In this document: in pieces, positions 1-9,304 of the stretch
Layout of the letters: every line of letters starts with the position of its first letter
Position numbering within the stretch: the stretch's first letter is position 1
The notes under the pieces: model-generated
The model's input: only the letters and a program-made list of their open reading frames with translations
What the model was told of the DNA's origin: nothing
The model's database searches: none
Made by a program: the position numbers and the translations under genes
Assembly (NCBI RefSeq): GCF_046719765.1
Contig: NZ_JABEBY010000002.1
Coordinates: 124,001-188,000, forward strand
Source of the DNA: Halonotius sp046719765
GTDB lineage: Archaea > Halobacteriota > Halobacteria > Halobacteriales > Haloferacaceae
DNA length: 64,000 nucleotides
Direction: 5' to 3'

Positions 1-1
1 C

Positions 2-319
2 CCGTTCGACTGGGGCGCGCTTCATACCGTTGGTGGCACGCTGGTATCGGTACTGATCGGTGTTGCCCTCGTCCGCCGCACCGACCGCCGGCGCGTGTTC
101 GGACTGCTCGCACTTGGGGCGGGTTCACATCTCGTTCTCGACTCGCTGTTGGCGTTTCCGGCCGGCCGCATGAAGTTCGTGCTGTGGCCGCTGACGACCT
201 ATCGACCCGTCTTCGATGGGCTGTTTCTGTCGACCGATCGCTGGCCCGTGGTTGTTGCCGCAGGGCTTGCGGCCTCGGCGTGGTATCTGCGATATCACCG
301 CGGGGATTCTGCGGCGTAG
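2..319 (+). CDS. Membrane-bound metal-dependent hydrolase (YdjM/DUF457-like), 3' end only
   Basis: The 5' end lies outside the window. The readable frame begins at the second base and gives about 105 residues. It contains a DWGALHTVGG motif followed by a hydrophobic stretch, then GSHLVLDSLL and a WPLTTYRPVF segment close to the C terminus. His/Asp residues within or beside membrane segments are typical of the YdjM/DUF457 family of integral membrane, metal-dependent hydrolases, which are common in haloarchaea and mostly of unknown substrate. A second member of the family lies near 58.5 kb. The family call is from motif pattern only. Confidence 0.72.
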   Translation, partial: PFDWGALHTVGGTLVSVLIGVALVRRTDRRRVFGLLALGAGSHLVLDSLLAFPAGRMKFVLWPLTTYRPVFDGLFLSTDRWPVVVAAGLAASAWYLRYHRGDSAA

Positions 320-322
320 AAA

Positions 323-1003
323 TTAGTCGACCGGCTCGAAGCGAGCTTCCGCGGCCAGCTGCTCGCCGACGATCCGACGACCCTTCTCGACGTTCAGATC
401 CCGGCCGCGGAGATGCCAGTAGGCCGTGAGCGCCGAGTACGCCGCCCGCTCGTGGTGGGCGGTCACGAGATAGCCATCGCCGTCGTCGCGCTCGAAGACT
501 GTCACGTGGGTCTGCCACGTTCGCAACTGGAGTTCGAGCACGCCGAGCAGCCCCGAGCAGATCGGACCGCCGACATCGACCCAGCTGCTGACCTCTCGCC
601 GCCCATCGGGCAGCTGCTTGTGGGACGCCAACAACCCGAAGTGGTAGCCCTCCTCGCGGAGCGTCGCCTCAAGCTCATCCAGCGAGCCATGCCAGACCCC
701 GACGGCCTCGGCCTCGGGGCGGATCGTGTAGGTGGTGTAGAAGCCGCGGTCGTTGGCGACGCCTTCGGCGTGCGGTAACAGGCTTCGAACCCAGCGAAAA
801 CAGTAGCTGTCGACGAGCTCCTCGCCCGGTTTGAAGACGGCACCGACCGCACCCAGCACGGCGACGACGGGTGCAAGGATCGTCACCGGCTCCTCGGGGT
901 CGACGGTATCGAGTGCGGTCGTCGTCACCACGATGTTGCGGGCTGAGGCGACCGCGGTGGCGACCGCCCGGAGGCTGACGGTCACGAGCGCGCCAAAGAT
1001 CAT
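323..1003 (-). CDS. Conserved haloarchaeal protein of unknown function
   Basis: A 226-residue protein with good haloarchaeal codon bias, converging with the upstream hydrolase (3 bp between stops). Residues about 1-25 and 41-57 are hydrophobic and may anchor it to the membrane. The remainder is soluble and mixed alpha/beta, with FYTTYTIRPEAE and a VDVGGPICSGLLGVLELQL stretch. I do not recognise a catalytic motif. No operon partner is evident, because the next gene on this strand starts more than 100 bp away. Confidence 0.72.
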   Translation of the reverse strand: MIFGALVTVSLRAVATAVASARNIVVTTTALDTVDPEEPVTILAPVVAVLGAVGAVFKPGEELVDSYCFRWVRSLLPHAEGVANDRGFYTTYTIRPEAEAVGVWHGSLDELEATLREEGYHFGLLASHKQLPDGRREVSSWVDVGGPICSGLLGVLELQLRTWQTHVTVFERDDGDGYLVTAHHERAAYSALTAYWHLRGRDLNVEKGRRIVGEQLAAEARFEPVD

Positions 1004-1135
1004 CCCCCGATCACCAGCCGGCGGCGCGGTTGGGCCGGCTCGCCCTCGGCGAGCACTACAGCGCGGGCGACCATGCGCATATCCTCATTCGTTTCGGGAC
1101 GTACATTAAGTGTTGTTCACTGTGTCGCCGCGCGG

Positions 1136-2209
1136 TCAGACCGACGGCGAGACCCGCTGGCGATCCTCGACGGCGGCTGGCTCGCCGCGATAGATCGCCT
1201 CCAGATCGTCGATCGTCCGATCGACCGCGAATCGTTCGACGGCGGTTCGCGTCCGGCGGTCGGTGGTGAGACAGTCCGCGATCGCTGCCGCCATCTCGTC
1301 GAGATCGCCATACTCGAAGCGCGCGCCGTTGTCCGGGCCGATCGTCTCCCGGAACGGCTGGACGTTGGCGGCGGCAACGGGCGTCCCACAGGCGTTGGCC
1401 TCCAGCGTCGACAGCCCAAGGGTGTCACAGGTCGAGGCCGTCACGAAGACATCAAGCGAACTGTAGAAGGTCGGGAGTTGCTCCCGCGGGAGGAAATCAC
1501 GGAACTCGACGTTGTCGGGGGCCTGCTGTTCGAGCTTCGGCCGTGCCGGACCTTCGCCGACCAACACGTAGCGGTAATCGGGCGTTTCGTCGGCGACCCG
1601 AAGGATCTCACCGATATTTTTCTTTTCTGTCATCCGGCCGCTGTAGCCGACGATCGGCCGGGCATCGGTAAACAGCGACTCGGATTGCGGCCGAAAGGTC
1701 TCCAACTCGATGCCGACCGGCAGCTTCTGGTGGTCGACATCGCGTCTGATCTTCGAGGTTGAGGCGGTGACACAGTCAAACGACCGGAGAAATCTGGTCT
1801 CGTAGGCGACGTAGCCTTGGCCGACGACCTGTGCAAGCCCGTCGAACTTGAGCGCGCGGATCAGATACTCCTCGATCGGTGTGTGGTGGGTGTACACCGA
1901 GCGAAGGTCGTGTTTTGCCGCATACCGCCGGCCCAACAGCCCGGTCGTCGCCGGGCCGTGACAGTGGACGACATCAAGATCGGGCAGCGTCGACAGTCGC
2001 CGGAAAACTGGCAGTCGGTAGGGGGCATAGAAGGGGTTCGGCAGCGACGGCACCGGATACTCGTGTGGCCCCGGCTCGTGGCTGCTGTCGGGGTAGATGA
2101 TCGAGACCTCGTGGCCGCGGGCCTCCAGCCGCTCGCGCCAGGTCTTGATCGTGTAGGTGACGCCATCGATCCCCGGAAAATAGCTGTCGGTAAAAAAGCC
2201 GATATGCAT
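1136..2209 (-). CDS. GT4-family glycosyltransferase
   Basis: GT-B fold enzyme predicted to transfer a sugar from a nucleotide donor to a lipid or glycan at the inner membrane face. The N-terminal acceptor domain begins HIGFFTDSYFPGIDGVTYT, the usual GT4 opening. The donor domain has VGYSGRMTEKKN, LVGEGP and the C-terminal signature STCDTLGLSTLEANACGTP. The canonical E-x7-E pair reads D-x7-E here, so the first acidic residue is Asp. I chose the ATG directly before HIGFF; an ATG nine codons upstream (2236) is also possible. It lies about 120 bp downstream of a second glycosyltransferase on the same strand, suggesting a small surface-glycan or glycolipid unit. Confidence 0.88.
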   Translation of the reverse strand: MHIGFFTDSYFPGIDGVTYTIKTWRERLEARGHEVSIIYPDSSHEPGPHEYPVPSLPNPFYAPYRLPVFRRLSTLPDLDVVHCHGPATTGLLGRRYAAKHDLRSVYTHHTPIEEYLIRALKFDGLAQVVGQGYVAYETRFLRSFDCVTASTSKIRRDVDHQKLPVGIELETFRPQSESLFTDARPIVGYSGRMTEKKNIGEILRVADETPDYRYVLVGEGPARPKLEQQAPDNVEFRDFLPREQLPTFYSSLDVFVTASTCDTLGLSTLEANACGTPVAAANVQPFRETIGPDNGARFEYGDLDEMAAAIADCLTTDRRTRTAVERFAVDRTIDDLEAIYRGEPAAVEDRQRVSPSV

Positions 2210-2328
2210 AGCGCGTTGTCGGCGTTTTGTTGTCATCCGGTTTCAATCTGCCGGCATCCCGCGGTATCCCCGCTGATCGACCGTGATAGACGGCGACCTG
2301 AGTTGGTGGTGCCCGGAGAAAATCCGGC

Positions 2329-3297
2329 TCACGGTGGGTCATCACCGCCGGCCACCACCGTGTCGACAAACGCGGGCGCGCCGTTGTCGTAGTCGGGTGC
2401 GACATCGCTGCCGACGTACTCCTCAACGCGGTCGATCACGCGGTCGACGGTTGTTGCCATCGAGATACCGGGCAGATGTTTGGCCTCGGCGCGTTCGGCC
2501 AGCGCGCGCTGGAACGGCAGGAACGGAAAGATCACACACGGCGTGCCGGCAACGACCGTATCCGCGATCGAGGAAAAGCCGGTACAGACGACGACATCGG
2601 CGGCGGCGGTGTACGGCGTCATCGTCGGTTTGGTCTCCCAGTCGTCGTCGCCGACGGTGCGCACGTCGTAGCCTTTCGCTTCCAGTCGCTCTCGGAGCAC
2701 CCCAAAGTGGTCGCCGTGGCTACCGGGATTGAGGAGTACGTCGTACGGTTCGACCGCCTCCTCGGGATCGCCCTCCTGGGCCAGCGGCCCGACGCGGGTC
2801 GTCCCCTCGGGTGCGGGATCATCCGGCCACAGCGAGGTGACGATGATGCCCTCGGCGAACTGGAGGGAGACCTGATTGTAAAACGCCAGCGGTGGCCCCC
2901 AGACCGCCCCAAAGAGATCGGTCGTCAGATGGTCGATCCGGTAGAAGTCGATCCCGAGGCGAGCGGCGGCGAGGCCGGCAAACACGTCGTCGGTGATCAA
3001 CACGTCTGGATCTTCCTCGCGGAGCCACCCGGTGACCTCACGCAGTCGTCGCACCGAGGAAGGAACCAGATCAAACAGCGTGTGTTCGAGAAACGCTTTC
3101 GGCGTGTTGCCCTCGACAGTGACAGTCGTGAGATCCGGCTGGTCGAAGCCGTTGAGATCGACGAACCGCTCGCCGGGGCCGCCGCCGCCGATCGCCACCT
3201 CGATCCCACGGGCACGAAACTCCTTGGCGACCGGGATGCTCCGGGCCGCATGGCCCGCGCCGTCACACCAGTAGACGATTGCGACCTTCTCGATCAT
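2329..3297 (-). CDS. GT-B glycosyltransferase, MurG/GT28-like
   Basis: A 322-residue protein with two Rossmann-like halves. The N-terminal half opens KVAIVYWCDGAGHAARS, a MurG-type glycine/histidine loop. The C-terminal half has NPGSHGDHF and CTGFSSIADTVVAGTPCVIF, matching the donor-binding region of GT1/GT28 enzymes, where a TG(F/G)SS.....G.P stretch contacts the nucleotide sugar. Acceptor and sugar cannot be read from sequence. It precedes the GT4 gene on the same strand and is divergent from the sulfatase-like gene, so the intergenic region 3298-3433 should carry both promoters. Confidence 0.83.
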   Translation of the reverse strand: MIEKVAIVYWCDGAGHAARSIPVAKEFRARGIEVAIGGGGPGERFVDLNGFDQPDLTTVTVEGNTPKAFLEHTLFDLVPSSVRRLREVTGWLREEDPDVLITDDVFAGLAAARLGIDFYRIDHLTTDLFGAVWGPPLAFYNQVSLQFAEGIIVTSLWPDDPAPEGTTRVGPLAQEGDPEEAVEPYDVLLNPGSHGDHFGVLRERLEAKGYDVRTVGDDDWETKPTMTPYTAAADVVVCTGFSSIADTVVAGTPCVIFPFLPFQRALAERAEAKHLPGISMATTVDRVIDRVEEYVGSDVAPDYDNGAPAFVDTVVAGGDDPP

Positions 3298-3433
3298 TCG
3301 CTGGCTGTGTCAATCCGCTCCGCCCATATAAGCCGCCCGTGAGAGTCCACGCCATCCGTCGTCGGCGACACCAGCCGTGGCGACACCGACTGGGATCAGA
3401 GTTACTAATTACCCGCTGGGCGTAACCGAGGGT

Positions 3434-4819
3434 ATGACCGAGATCACGGGGCCGAAGAACGTCGTCTTCCTCGTGTTGGATTCCCTGCGAAAGGATCGGC
3501 TCTCCGTCTACAACGACGAGATCGACTTCACCGACAATCTCCAGGCCCTCGCCGACGACGCTGTTGTCTTCGACGACGCCGTCACCCAAGCCCCATGGAC
3601 ACTCCCCTCCCACGCCTCGATGTTCACCGGGCTGTACCCGTGGGAACACGGGACGACCCACGCCCGGAGCTACTTCGATGGGAGCCATGAGACATTCATC
3701 TCGCAGTTCGTCGACGCCGGCTACGACACCGCCGCGATCACCTCGAACATCTGGATCACCCCACACAAGGGGATGACTGACGACTTCGATTACGTCGAGA
3801 ATTTCCTCGGCACCGCTGACAACACTATCAGCCAACGCCTCTCGAAGCTCTCGACGAAGCTTTACGATTCTCTTGGGACGCTCCCAAAGCGCGTGATCGG
3901 CCGACAACTTGATCGTGCCTTCCGGCTGTTCGGCGTCGACGACTCCTGTAAATCCGCGGAGACGGTCGCGGCGGTCGAATCCTATCTCGACGCCCACCCC
4001 ACCGATGAGCCGTTTTTCTGCTACGTCAACCTGATGGAGCCCCACGAGCCATACCACCCACCGGCCGACTACCTCGACACCCACGCTGTCGGCGACACCA
4101 GCCGCATCCCCCAGCGTCAGAAGGACATGTTCACCATGGACGACCCCGACTTCGACGCGCTCCGGCGGATCTACGACGCTTCCGTCGACTACACCGACGA
4201 TCTCGTGGGGCGGATCACCGACAGCCTCGCTGCCAACGGCGTCGCCGACGACACCGTCGTCGTCGTGCTGTCGGATCACGGCCAAGCCCTCGGCGAGGAT
4301 GACGGCTTGTTCGGCCACCAGTTCACCACGATCGATCCCGTCATCGAGACGGTTCTCTTTGTCGCCCATCCCGATCTCGACGGTGACCGCCGATCCGACC
4401 CGTTCGAACTCCGGCGGCTCCACGATCTTGTGCCGTACTACGCCGGCCTTGAACCGAAACCCGAGGACATCGTTGCCGACACGGTTCGCGGCGGCTGCCA
4501 GTTCCCCGAAAACTTCACGGGCTACATCCCGAGTGAGGGGTGGGACGACTACTACCGCAAACGCCGGTATCTCATCCGCGACGGGACGACCGTGCGAAAA
4601 TCCATCGCCGAAGACGGCACGGCGCGCTACCGGGCGGTCGACCGCGAGACGGGCGAAGCTATACCCCTCACTGACGAGTTGCGTGCGGCGATCGACGACA
4701 TCGACGCCGGCACCACCGCTGTCGACACCGGCGCGGACGACGACCAGCCGACCGGCGCGACCGATGACGACGCCGACGCGGAGATCCAACAGCGACTCGA
4801 AGCCCTTGGCTACCGGTGA
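3434..4819 (+). CDS. Sulfatase-fold hydrolase/transferase (alkaline phosphatase superfamily) with Thr nucleophile
   Basis: A 461-residue cytosolic-looking protein with the alkaline phosphatase/sulfatase core. Metal ligands are visible at D16 (VLDSLRKDRLS) and D281-H282 (SDHGQALGEDDG), with H295 following. The nucleophile position reads TLPSHASMFTG around T56, not C/S-x-P-S-R, so formylglycine cannot form. Members with Thr here are phosphoglycerol or phosphoethanolamine transferases (LtaS, MdoB types) or phosphodiesterases rather than true sulfatases. The tail (about 425-450) is Asp/Thr-rich linker. Start chosen at the ATG before TEITGPKNVVFLVLD. It sits beside glycosyltransferases and a flippase-like gene, which suggests head-group transfer to a glycolipid; that is inference. 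Confidence 0.85.
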   Translation: MTEITGPKNVVFLVLDSLRKDRLSVYNDEIDFTDNLQALADDAVVFDDAVTQAPWTLPSHASMFTGLYPWEHGTTHARSYFDGSHETFISQFVDAGYDTAAITSNIWITPHKGMTDDFDYVENFLGTADNTISQRLSKLSTKLYDSLGTLPKRVIGRQLDRAFRLFGVDDSCKSAETVAAVESYLDAHPTDEPFFCYVNLMEPHEPYHPPADYLDTHAVGDTSRIPQRQKDMFTMDDPDFDALRRIYDASVDYTDDLVGRITDSLAANGVADDTVVVVLSDHGQALGEDDGLFGHQFTTIDPVIETVLFVAHPDLDGDRRSDPFELRRLHDLVPYYAGLEPKPEDIVADTVRGGCQFPENFTGYIPSEGWDDYYRKRRYLIRDGTTVRKSIAEDGTARYRAVDRETGEAIPLTDELRAAIDDIDAGTTAVDTGADDDQPTGATDDDADAEIQQRLEALGYR

Positions 4820-4932
4820 TCGTCCGTCTGATCTAAGTAGCTCGCCTGTGTTGCCCAACCCAGCAGATGAGTGTTGTTGCCCTCCACCCCACCCCACCCG
4901 CCATCGGTTCGAGCGGAGGCGATCGCTGAAAC

Positions 4933-5976
4933 ATGTCGATCCCCGGACGCACAGACTGGTCGTGGCAGGAGCTCGGCTGGTATGCCGTTGCGATCCTGCT
5001 GTTTGCCGGCCTGCTGTATTTCGCCGACATCCGTGAGTTTCTGCAGGCTCTCGGCCGCGTCGACCGCTCGACGTTTGCGGTCGCCATCGCCGTCGGGCTC
5101 TCCTCGCTGTTCGTCTGGGCGTGGGTCTGGCACCGGTTTTTCGGCCAACTGGGGATCACCGCCACCGCCGCGAAAACGGTGCGGCTGTTTTTCAGCGGCC
5201 ACTTCCTGAACTCGGTGACGCCGCTCGGCCAGTTCGGCGGCGAGCCGGTGATGGCCTACATCATCGCGGATACCACCGACACGGAGTACGAGGGCGCGCT
5301 GGCGGCGGTCGTCTCCTCGGATATGGTGAACGCGGTGCCGTTTTTCACCTTCACGATCGGCGGGGTCGGCTACCTCTATCTGTTTGGCTCCTTGCAGGGG
5401 TTTCTGTTCGATATCGGCTGGATCGCCCTCCTCATCCTACTTGTCGGCGGCGGGATCGCCTACCTGCTGTGGTCGCCTGATGGGACGCTTGGGCGGGCGG
5501 CGGTCGGCCTGCTTAGGCGGATCGAACGCCGGGTGAGTTGGGGTGAGGGCGTTCTGCAGTCGCTGCAGGATCGGGTGCGCCGAACCGAGGCCCTCTTCGA
5601 GCGGGCCGGCCGGGATCGGCGGTTCCTGCTGACGACCATCCTCGGCTCCCATCTGGCGATCATCGCCCAGATCGTTTCGCTGTACGTGGTCTTTGTCGCC
5701 ATGGGGCTTGAGCCAACCTTCGTCCCGCTGTATTTCATCGTCAATCTCTCGACGATCGCTACGCTGTCGCCGACCCCTGGCGGCAGCGGCACCTACGAGG
5801 CCGCCTTCTCGTGGCTGATGACGCTGTTTTACTCGGTCGATCTGGCGACGGCGTTGACCGCGGCGGTGTTGTTCCGGCTGACGACCTACTGGCCGGGGCT
5901 GCTCGTCGGCTTTCTCACACTCGTGACGCTCGATCGGCAGGGTGACACCGAGCCGCCACAGAACGCCGAACTGTAA
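4933..5976 (+). CDS. Lysylphosphatidylglycerol synthase TM-region/UPF0104 flippase-like membrane protein
   Basis: A 347-residue polytopic protein with about eight hydrophobic segments. Family hallmarks include FFSGHFLNSVTPLGQFGGEP near residues 85-105 and TLSPTPGGSGTYEA near 278-292, as in the membrane domain of MprF and archaeal AglD/UPF0104 proteins. Members are thought to move lipids or lipid-linked sugars across the membrane, or to work with glycosyltransferases. It follows the Thr-type sulfatase-fold gene by 113 bp on the same strand, consistent with a role in making or exporting a modified surface lipid. Confidence 0.87.
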   Translation: MSIPGRTDWSWQELGWYAVAILLFAGLLYFADIREFLQALGRVDRSTFAVAIAVGLSSLFVWAWVWHRFFGQLGITATAAKTVRLFFSGHFLNSVTPLGQFGGEPVMAYIIADTTDTEYEGALAAVVSSDMVNAVPFFTFTIGGVGYLYLFGSLQGFLFDIGWIALLILLVGGGIAYLLWSPDGTLGRAAVGLLRRIERRVSWGEGVLQSLQDRVRRTEALFERAGRDRRFLLTTILGSHLAIIAQIVSLYVVFVAMGLEPTFVPLYFIVNLSTIATLSPTPGGSGTYEAAFSWLMTLFYSVDLATALTAAVLFRLTTYWPGLLVGFLTLVTLDRQGDTEPPQNAEL

Positions 5977-6108
5977 CCGGGGGTCGTCTTTCACTGCGCA
6001 ACCGGCTGTGTTGCGTGGTCTGACGCATCGCAACACCTCAGCCACGACTTCAGACTCTGCAAATCGGCTCGTTCTCTTATCACCTGTGTGGCGTATGAGC
6101 CAAACGGA

Positions 6109-7170
6109 ATGTCACAAGCACGACTGACACTCGGTGCACTTCTGGTTGCGGTGCTGGCCGTCACGGCCGGCTGTGCGTCCGCGATCAGCGGTGACCCGAA
6201 CCCCGATCGTATCGCCGAACAGATGCAGCAGCGACTTGACGATATTGACACGGTGGAAGGCGTGAAAGTCATGGAAACAACCCGGGACGGTGAAACGAAC
6301 ACCACTGTCACCGAGTACGTCCGTCAGCCGCCGAACAACGTTCGATCCACGGTGATCGAAGGCGGACAGTACCGTGACGAGGGTGACTACCGCGTCAACA
6401 CCGGTGAGAAAACCTACCGATACGACGCAAGCGAGAACACCTACACGAAGTACGACTTCGACTACAACCGTTCTGAGGGCTACTTCGATGCTGACACGAT
6501 CGAGCGCGTCCTCAACGATAGCGAGGTCTCGTACAAGCGGACCGATACCGTCGCTGGTCGGGATGTCCACGTTATCGAACTCACGGATACTGAGCGAGAT
6601 AGCACGGTTACGATCAAAGCGGATCAGGAACACTGGTACCCGCTGGCCTACGAGACGAGCTACAGTTACGATGGAACCACGACAACGACCTCGTGGACGC
6701 ACCGAAACGTCAGCTTCAACGAGCCGGTCGACGACGAGACGTTCACCTTCGAGCCACCGGAAGGCGCGGAGCTCAAAGAGACCACCAGCCCGGACGTGAC
6801 CGAGTTCGACTCGGTGAGCGCGGCCAACGAGGCAACGGCCTACGAGGTTGTCGAACCGGACATGCCGGACGGCTACACCGTTGAGTCGATCAATGAGATG
6901 GTGATCGACGGCACATCGACAACGACTCTGAGCTACAGAAACGGTGACAAGGGTGCATACTACTCGGTCTCCAACGAGTCTGTCGGTAGCGAGTCAGCCG
7001 CCGGGGCTGACGGGGAATCGGTCACTATTGGAAATACGACAGGAACGGCAAGCAGCTACGGTGAGACAACCTCGGTTAGCTGGAGCTGTGACGGTGTTCA
7101 CTACTCACTTGGCGGCCAACTTACCCAGTCGACGCTGGTTGAGGCAGCCAGTGCAGTTGGTTGTGCCTGA
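6109..7170 (+). CDS. Lipoprotein with LolA-like and DUF4367-like domains
   Basis: A 353-residue secreted lipoprotein. The N terminus has a hydrophobic signal ending VTAGC, a lipobox. Residues about 40-230 resemble LolA/LppX-type lipoprotein carriers: repeated antiparallel beta-strands with TYRYDASENTYTKYDFD and the closing EPVDDETFTFEPPEGAEL. The C-terminal 110 residues resemble DUF4367, ending with a W-x-x-x-G-x-Y-x-L-x-G strand and a terminal Cys. The protein would sit on the outer face of the membrane. The ligand is unknown. I took the ATG seven codons after the longest-frame start because it directly precedes the signal peptide. Confidence 0.82.
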   Translation: MSQARLTLGALLVAVLAVTAGCASAISGDPNPDRIAEQMQQRLDDIDTVEGVKVMETTRDGETNTTVTEYVRQPPNNVRSTVIEGGQYRDEGDYRVNTGEKTYRYDASENTYTKYDFDYNRSEGYFDADTIERVLNDSEVSYKRTDTVAGRDVHVIELTDTERDSTVTIKADQEHWYPLAYETSYSYDGTTTTTSWTHRNVSFNEPVDDETFTFEPPEGAELKETTSPDVTEFDSVSAANEATAYEVVEPDMPDGYTVESINEMVIDGTSTTTLSYRNGDKGAYYSVSNESVGSESAAGADGESVTIGNTTGTASSYGETTSVSWSCDGVHYSLGGQLTQSTLVEAASAVGCA

Positions 7171-7544
7171 CGACGGGGAGCCGACACCGCGGAACCCCTG
7201 TCCCCTCGCGGCGTTCACACTGCCTGTGTTCCGAGTCCCATCCGAGCATGAACTGGGGTGTCGCCGCGAGCAGCTGACCATGGGACTGTTCGAACCCCCA
7301 TTTCCTCTACGCATCTCGTTGCCTAACGCAACGGTGGTTGCCGGCCGTGTGGAGGCTGTCAGAGTGCTGTGTACCGGTTCGAGAACCCAGTCACAAACAG
7401 CGGCACAACGGCGTGATATGACCGCTGGCACCGATGCGTCGGCGGCAGGGGTCTCCCGTCGGATATGGGCAGCGGGGGTCGCCGACACGCCGATCTGGTA
7501 GCATGGTTCCCGCTCCGTGGGGCGTGTGCACATTGTCTCCACGG
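7171..7544. other. Intergenic region without a recognisable gene
   Basis: 374 bp between two convergent genes. Both strands stay open by chance in this GC-rich DNA, but the possible products are Arg/Ser/Pro-rich without domain pattern or haloarchaeal acidic composition. I see no tRNA-like fold or clear inverted repeat. The region probably carries only transcription termination for the two flanking genes. Confidence 0.5.
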
Positions 7545-9233
7545 TCACCCAGCGGGGGGCACCCGAAGCGTGATCGTGGTTCCATCATCACCGGTGTCGT
7601 AGGTGATTGTGCCGTCGATCTCCTCGACAACCATCGTTACGATCCAGAGGCCGAGCCCACTGCCGTGAGCAAGAGCCTCTTCTCGACCCCGCTCAAGCAC
7701 TGTCAACTCATTCGGTGGGATGCCGGGGCCGTTGTCGATGATCGTGACCACCACAGCGTCGGCCGCTCGTTCGAGTGTTACCCGAACTTCGGCGTCGGCT
7801 GCGGGATTGTGCTCGGCGGCGTTCTCGATGAGGTTTCGAACCGCGGGTTTGATATCGGGGGATGTTTCGACTGCACACGCCGGCGGACAGTCGACAACAA
7901 ACGTTGTGTCAGGATAGGCCTGCTCGTACTCGGCGACCGTCTGGGTCACCAGCTCACAGAAGGCCACGGAGGTTGTGCGCCCGCGGTTTTCGGCGACATC
8001 CTTCATCACCCGCGCTTTTGTGCTGATCGAGAGCAGGTCATCGGCGGCCTCAAACGTCGCCTGAGCGTGGGCTTGCTCCGTGCCATCAAGCTGGTCGATC
8101 AGCTCTTGACTGTTTGCCTGGACGATATCAACTTTGTTGCGGATGTTGTGTCTGAGCGCGCGGGTGAGAATCTGTTTGAGGAGCGCTAGCTTCTCCTGTT
8201 GGCGACGCTGGGTGGTGATATCACGAAGCGTGATAGCGACACCTTGGCTATCCCCAAAGGAATCGAGCGGCGCGGTATACAGGCGGTGCACCCGCTTGTC
8301 GCCGTCGCGGGTGAGTGTCACCTCTGTTTCGTTCGCTGCCGGCGTCTCGACGGCGACAGCATCGATGACCGCCGCCGGCAACACCGTCTCTCCTCGGCGT
8401 CCGGTCGACAACGACTCAAACATCGCCCCCGCCGGGGCGTTGAAATCCACAACCCGCTGTTCGGGGTTCAGCACGATCACCGGGGCGGTGATCCCATCGA
8501 TCACGTCGGACATGTCGACCGGCGTGTAGCCGAACAGATCGTATCGATACAGGCCAACGACATACGAGACGCCGACGCCTGTCACCGCCAATGCGGGATA
8601 GTCAACGCCGGACACAGCATACGGGATCGCCCCCTCGAACACCTCGACCAGAACCGTCCCGGTGGTCGCAAGAAAGACGACCGCGATCTGCCACACCTGC
8701 ACGTAGTTCGCGGTCAGCAGCTTATAGAGGATCAACCCGGAGCCGACAGCAAACGCGGCCAACGCCAACACCTCAACGACCCCAGCGAGGGCGGTATCTT
8801 CCCACGTGACGAAGGTGAACGGAGCCGCGATTGTTGTCGGGTTCGTGTTTGTGATCGCCGCGAGTGGTGGAAACGACTCCACGGCAAGCATGCCAACGGC
8901 TACAACCGCCAGCGGGACGGCGACCGACCGTCGGGTGAGCACCGACCGGTAGCCGGCATAGACCGCAGCAAAATAAAACCAGACGAGCGTCATCAACACC
9001 TGAAAGAACTGCTCAACGAGGTGTAGCTCCCAGGCGAGTGAGAGCGGACCGACGACTCTGAGCAACACAGTTGCATTCCACGCAACGGTCACCGCGAGGA
9101 ACACAAAAAACGCCTGCGCAGCGTACCGATCTCGGCGACGGTATGTCCAGACGGCACTCCCACAGCCGAGGACGCACGCGAAACTGAAAGCGAGTACGTG
9201 CCACAAAAGCACGCTGCCGGAGTCGGGGAGCAT
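7545..9233 (-). CDS. Sensor histidine kinase with N-terminal 7TM domain and PAS
   Basis: A 562-residue membrane kinase. Residues 8-230 carry seven hydrophobic helices in the pattern of the HisKA_7TM input domain. Residues about 240-340 form a PAS domain (VIDGITAPVIVLNPEQRVVDF). The dimerisation helix holds the phospho-acceptor H362 in the haloarchaeal variant ALRHNIRNKVD. The ATPase domain shows the N box RNLIENAAEHN (466-476), G1 DNGPGIP (500-506) and G2 GSGLGLWIV (524-532). It should autophosphorylate in response to a membrane or cytosolic cue. No response regulator is adjacent, so its partner must be elsewhere. Confidence 0.92.
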   Translation of the reverse strand: MLPDSGSVLLWHVLAFSFACVLGCGSAVWTYRRRDRYAAQAFFVFLAVTVAWNATVLLRVVGPLSLAWELHLVEQFFQVLMTLVWFYFAAVYAGYRSVLTRRSVAVPLAVVAVGMLAVESFPPLAAITNTNPTTIAAPFTFVTWEDTALAGVVEVLALAAFAVGSGLILYKLLTANYVQVWQIAVVFLATTGTVLVEVFEGAIPYAVSGVDYPALAVTGVGVSYVVGLYRYDLFGYTPVDMSDVIDGITAPVIVLNPEQRVVDFNAPAGAMFESLSTGRRGETVLPAAVIDAVAVETPAANETEVTLTRDGDKRVHRLYTAPLDSFGDSQGVAITLRDITTQRRQQEKLALLKQILTRALRHNIRNKVDIVQANSQELIDQLDGTEQAHAQATFEAADDLLSISTKARVMKDVAENRGRTTSVAFCELVTQTVAEYEQAYPDTTFVVDCPPACAVETSPDIKPAVRNLIENAAEHNPAADAEVRVTLERAADAVVVTIIDNGPGIPPNELTVLERGREEALAHGSGLGLWIVTMVVEEIDGTITYDTGDDGTTITLRVPPAG

Positions 9234-9304
9234 GAGACGGGATGGAGGGCGTGGCGAGTTGCCTGCGGGTATTTTCTGGAGTTTCTTAAGACCAGTCTTT
9301 TGTT

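Noticed and set aside
3263..4897. 544-codon open frame on the minus strand opposite the sulfatase-fold gene
   Set aside because: It is the antisense of a gene with clear motifs. The protein is Val/Gly/Asp-rich without domain pattern, as expected for antisense frames in GC-rich haloarchaeal DNA.
7280..7320. tRNA-like fragment suggested by TTCGAACCCCC
   Set aside because: No acceptor, D or anticodon stem could be built around it on either strand.
7105..7548. Gene on either strand between the LolA-like lipoprotein and the histidine kinase
   Set aside because: Frames are open by chance, rich in Arg/Ser/Pro, with no third-position bias or promoter.
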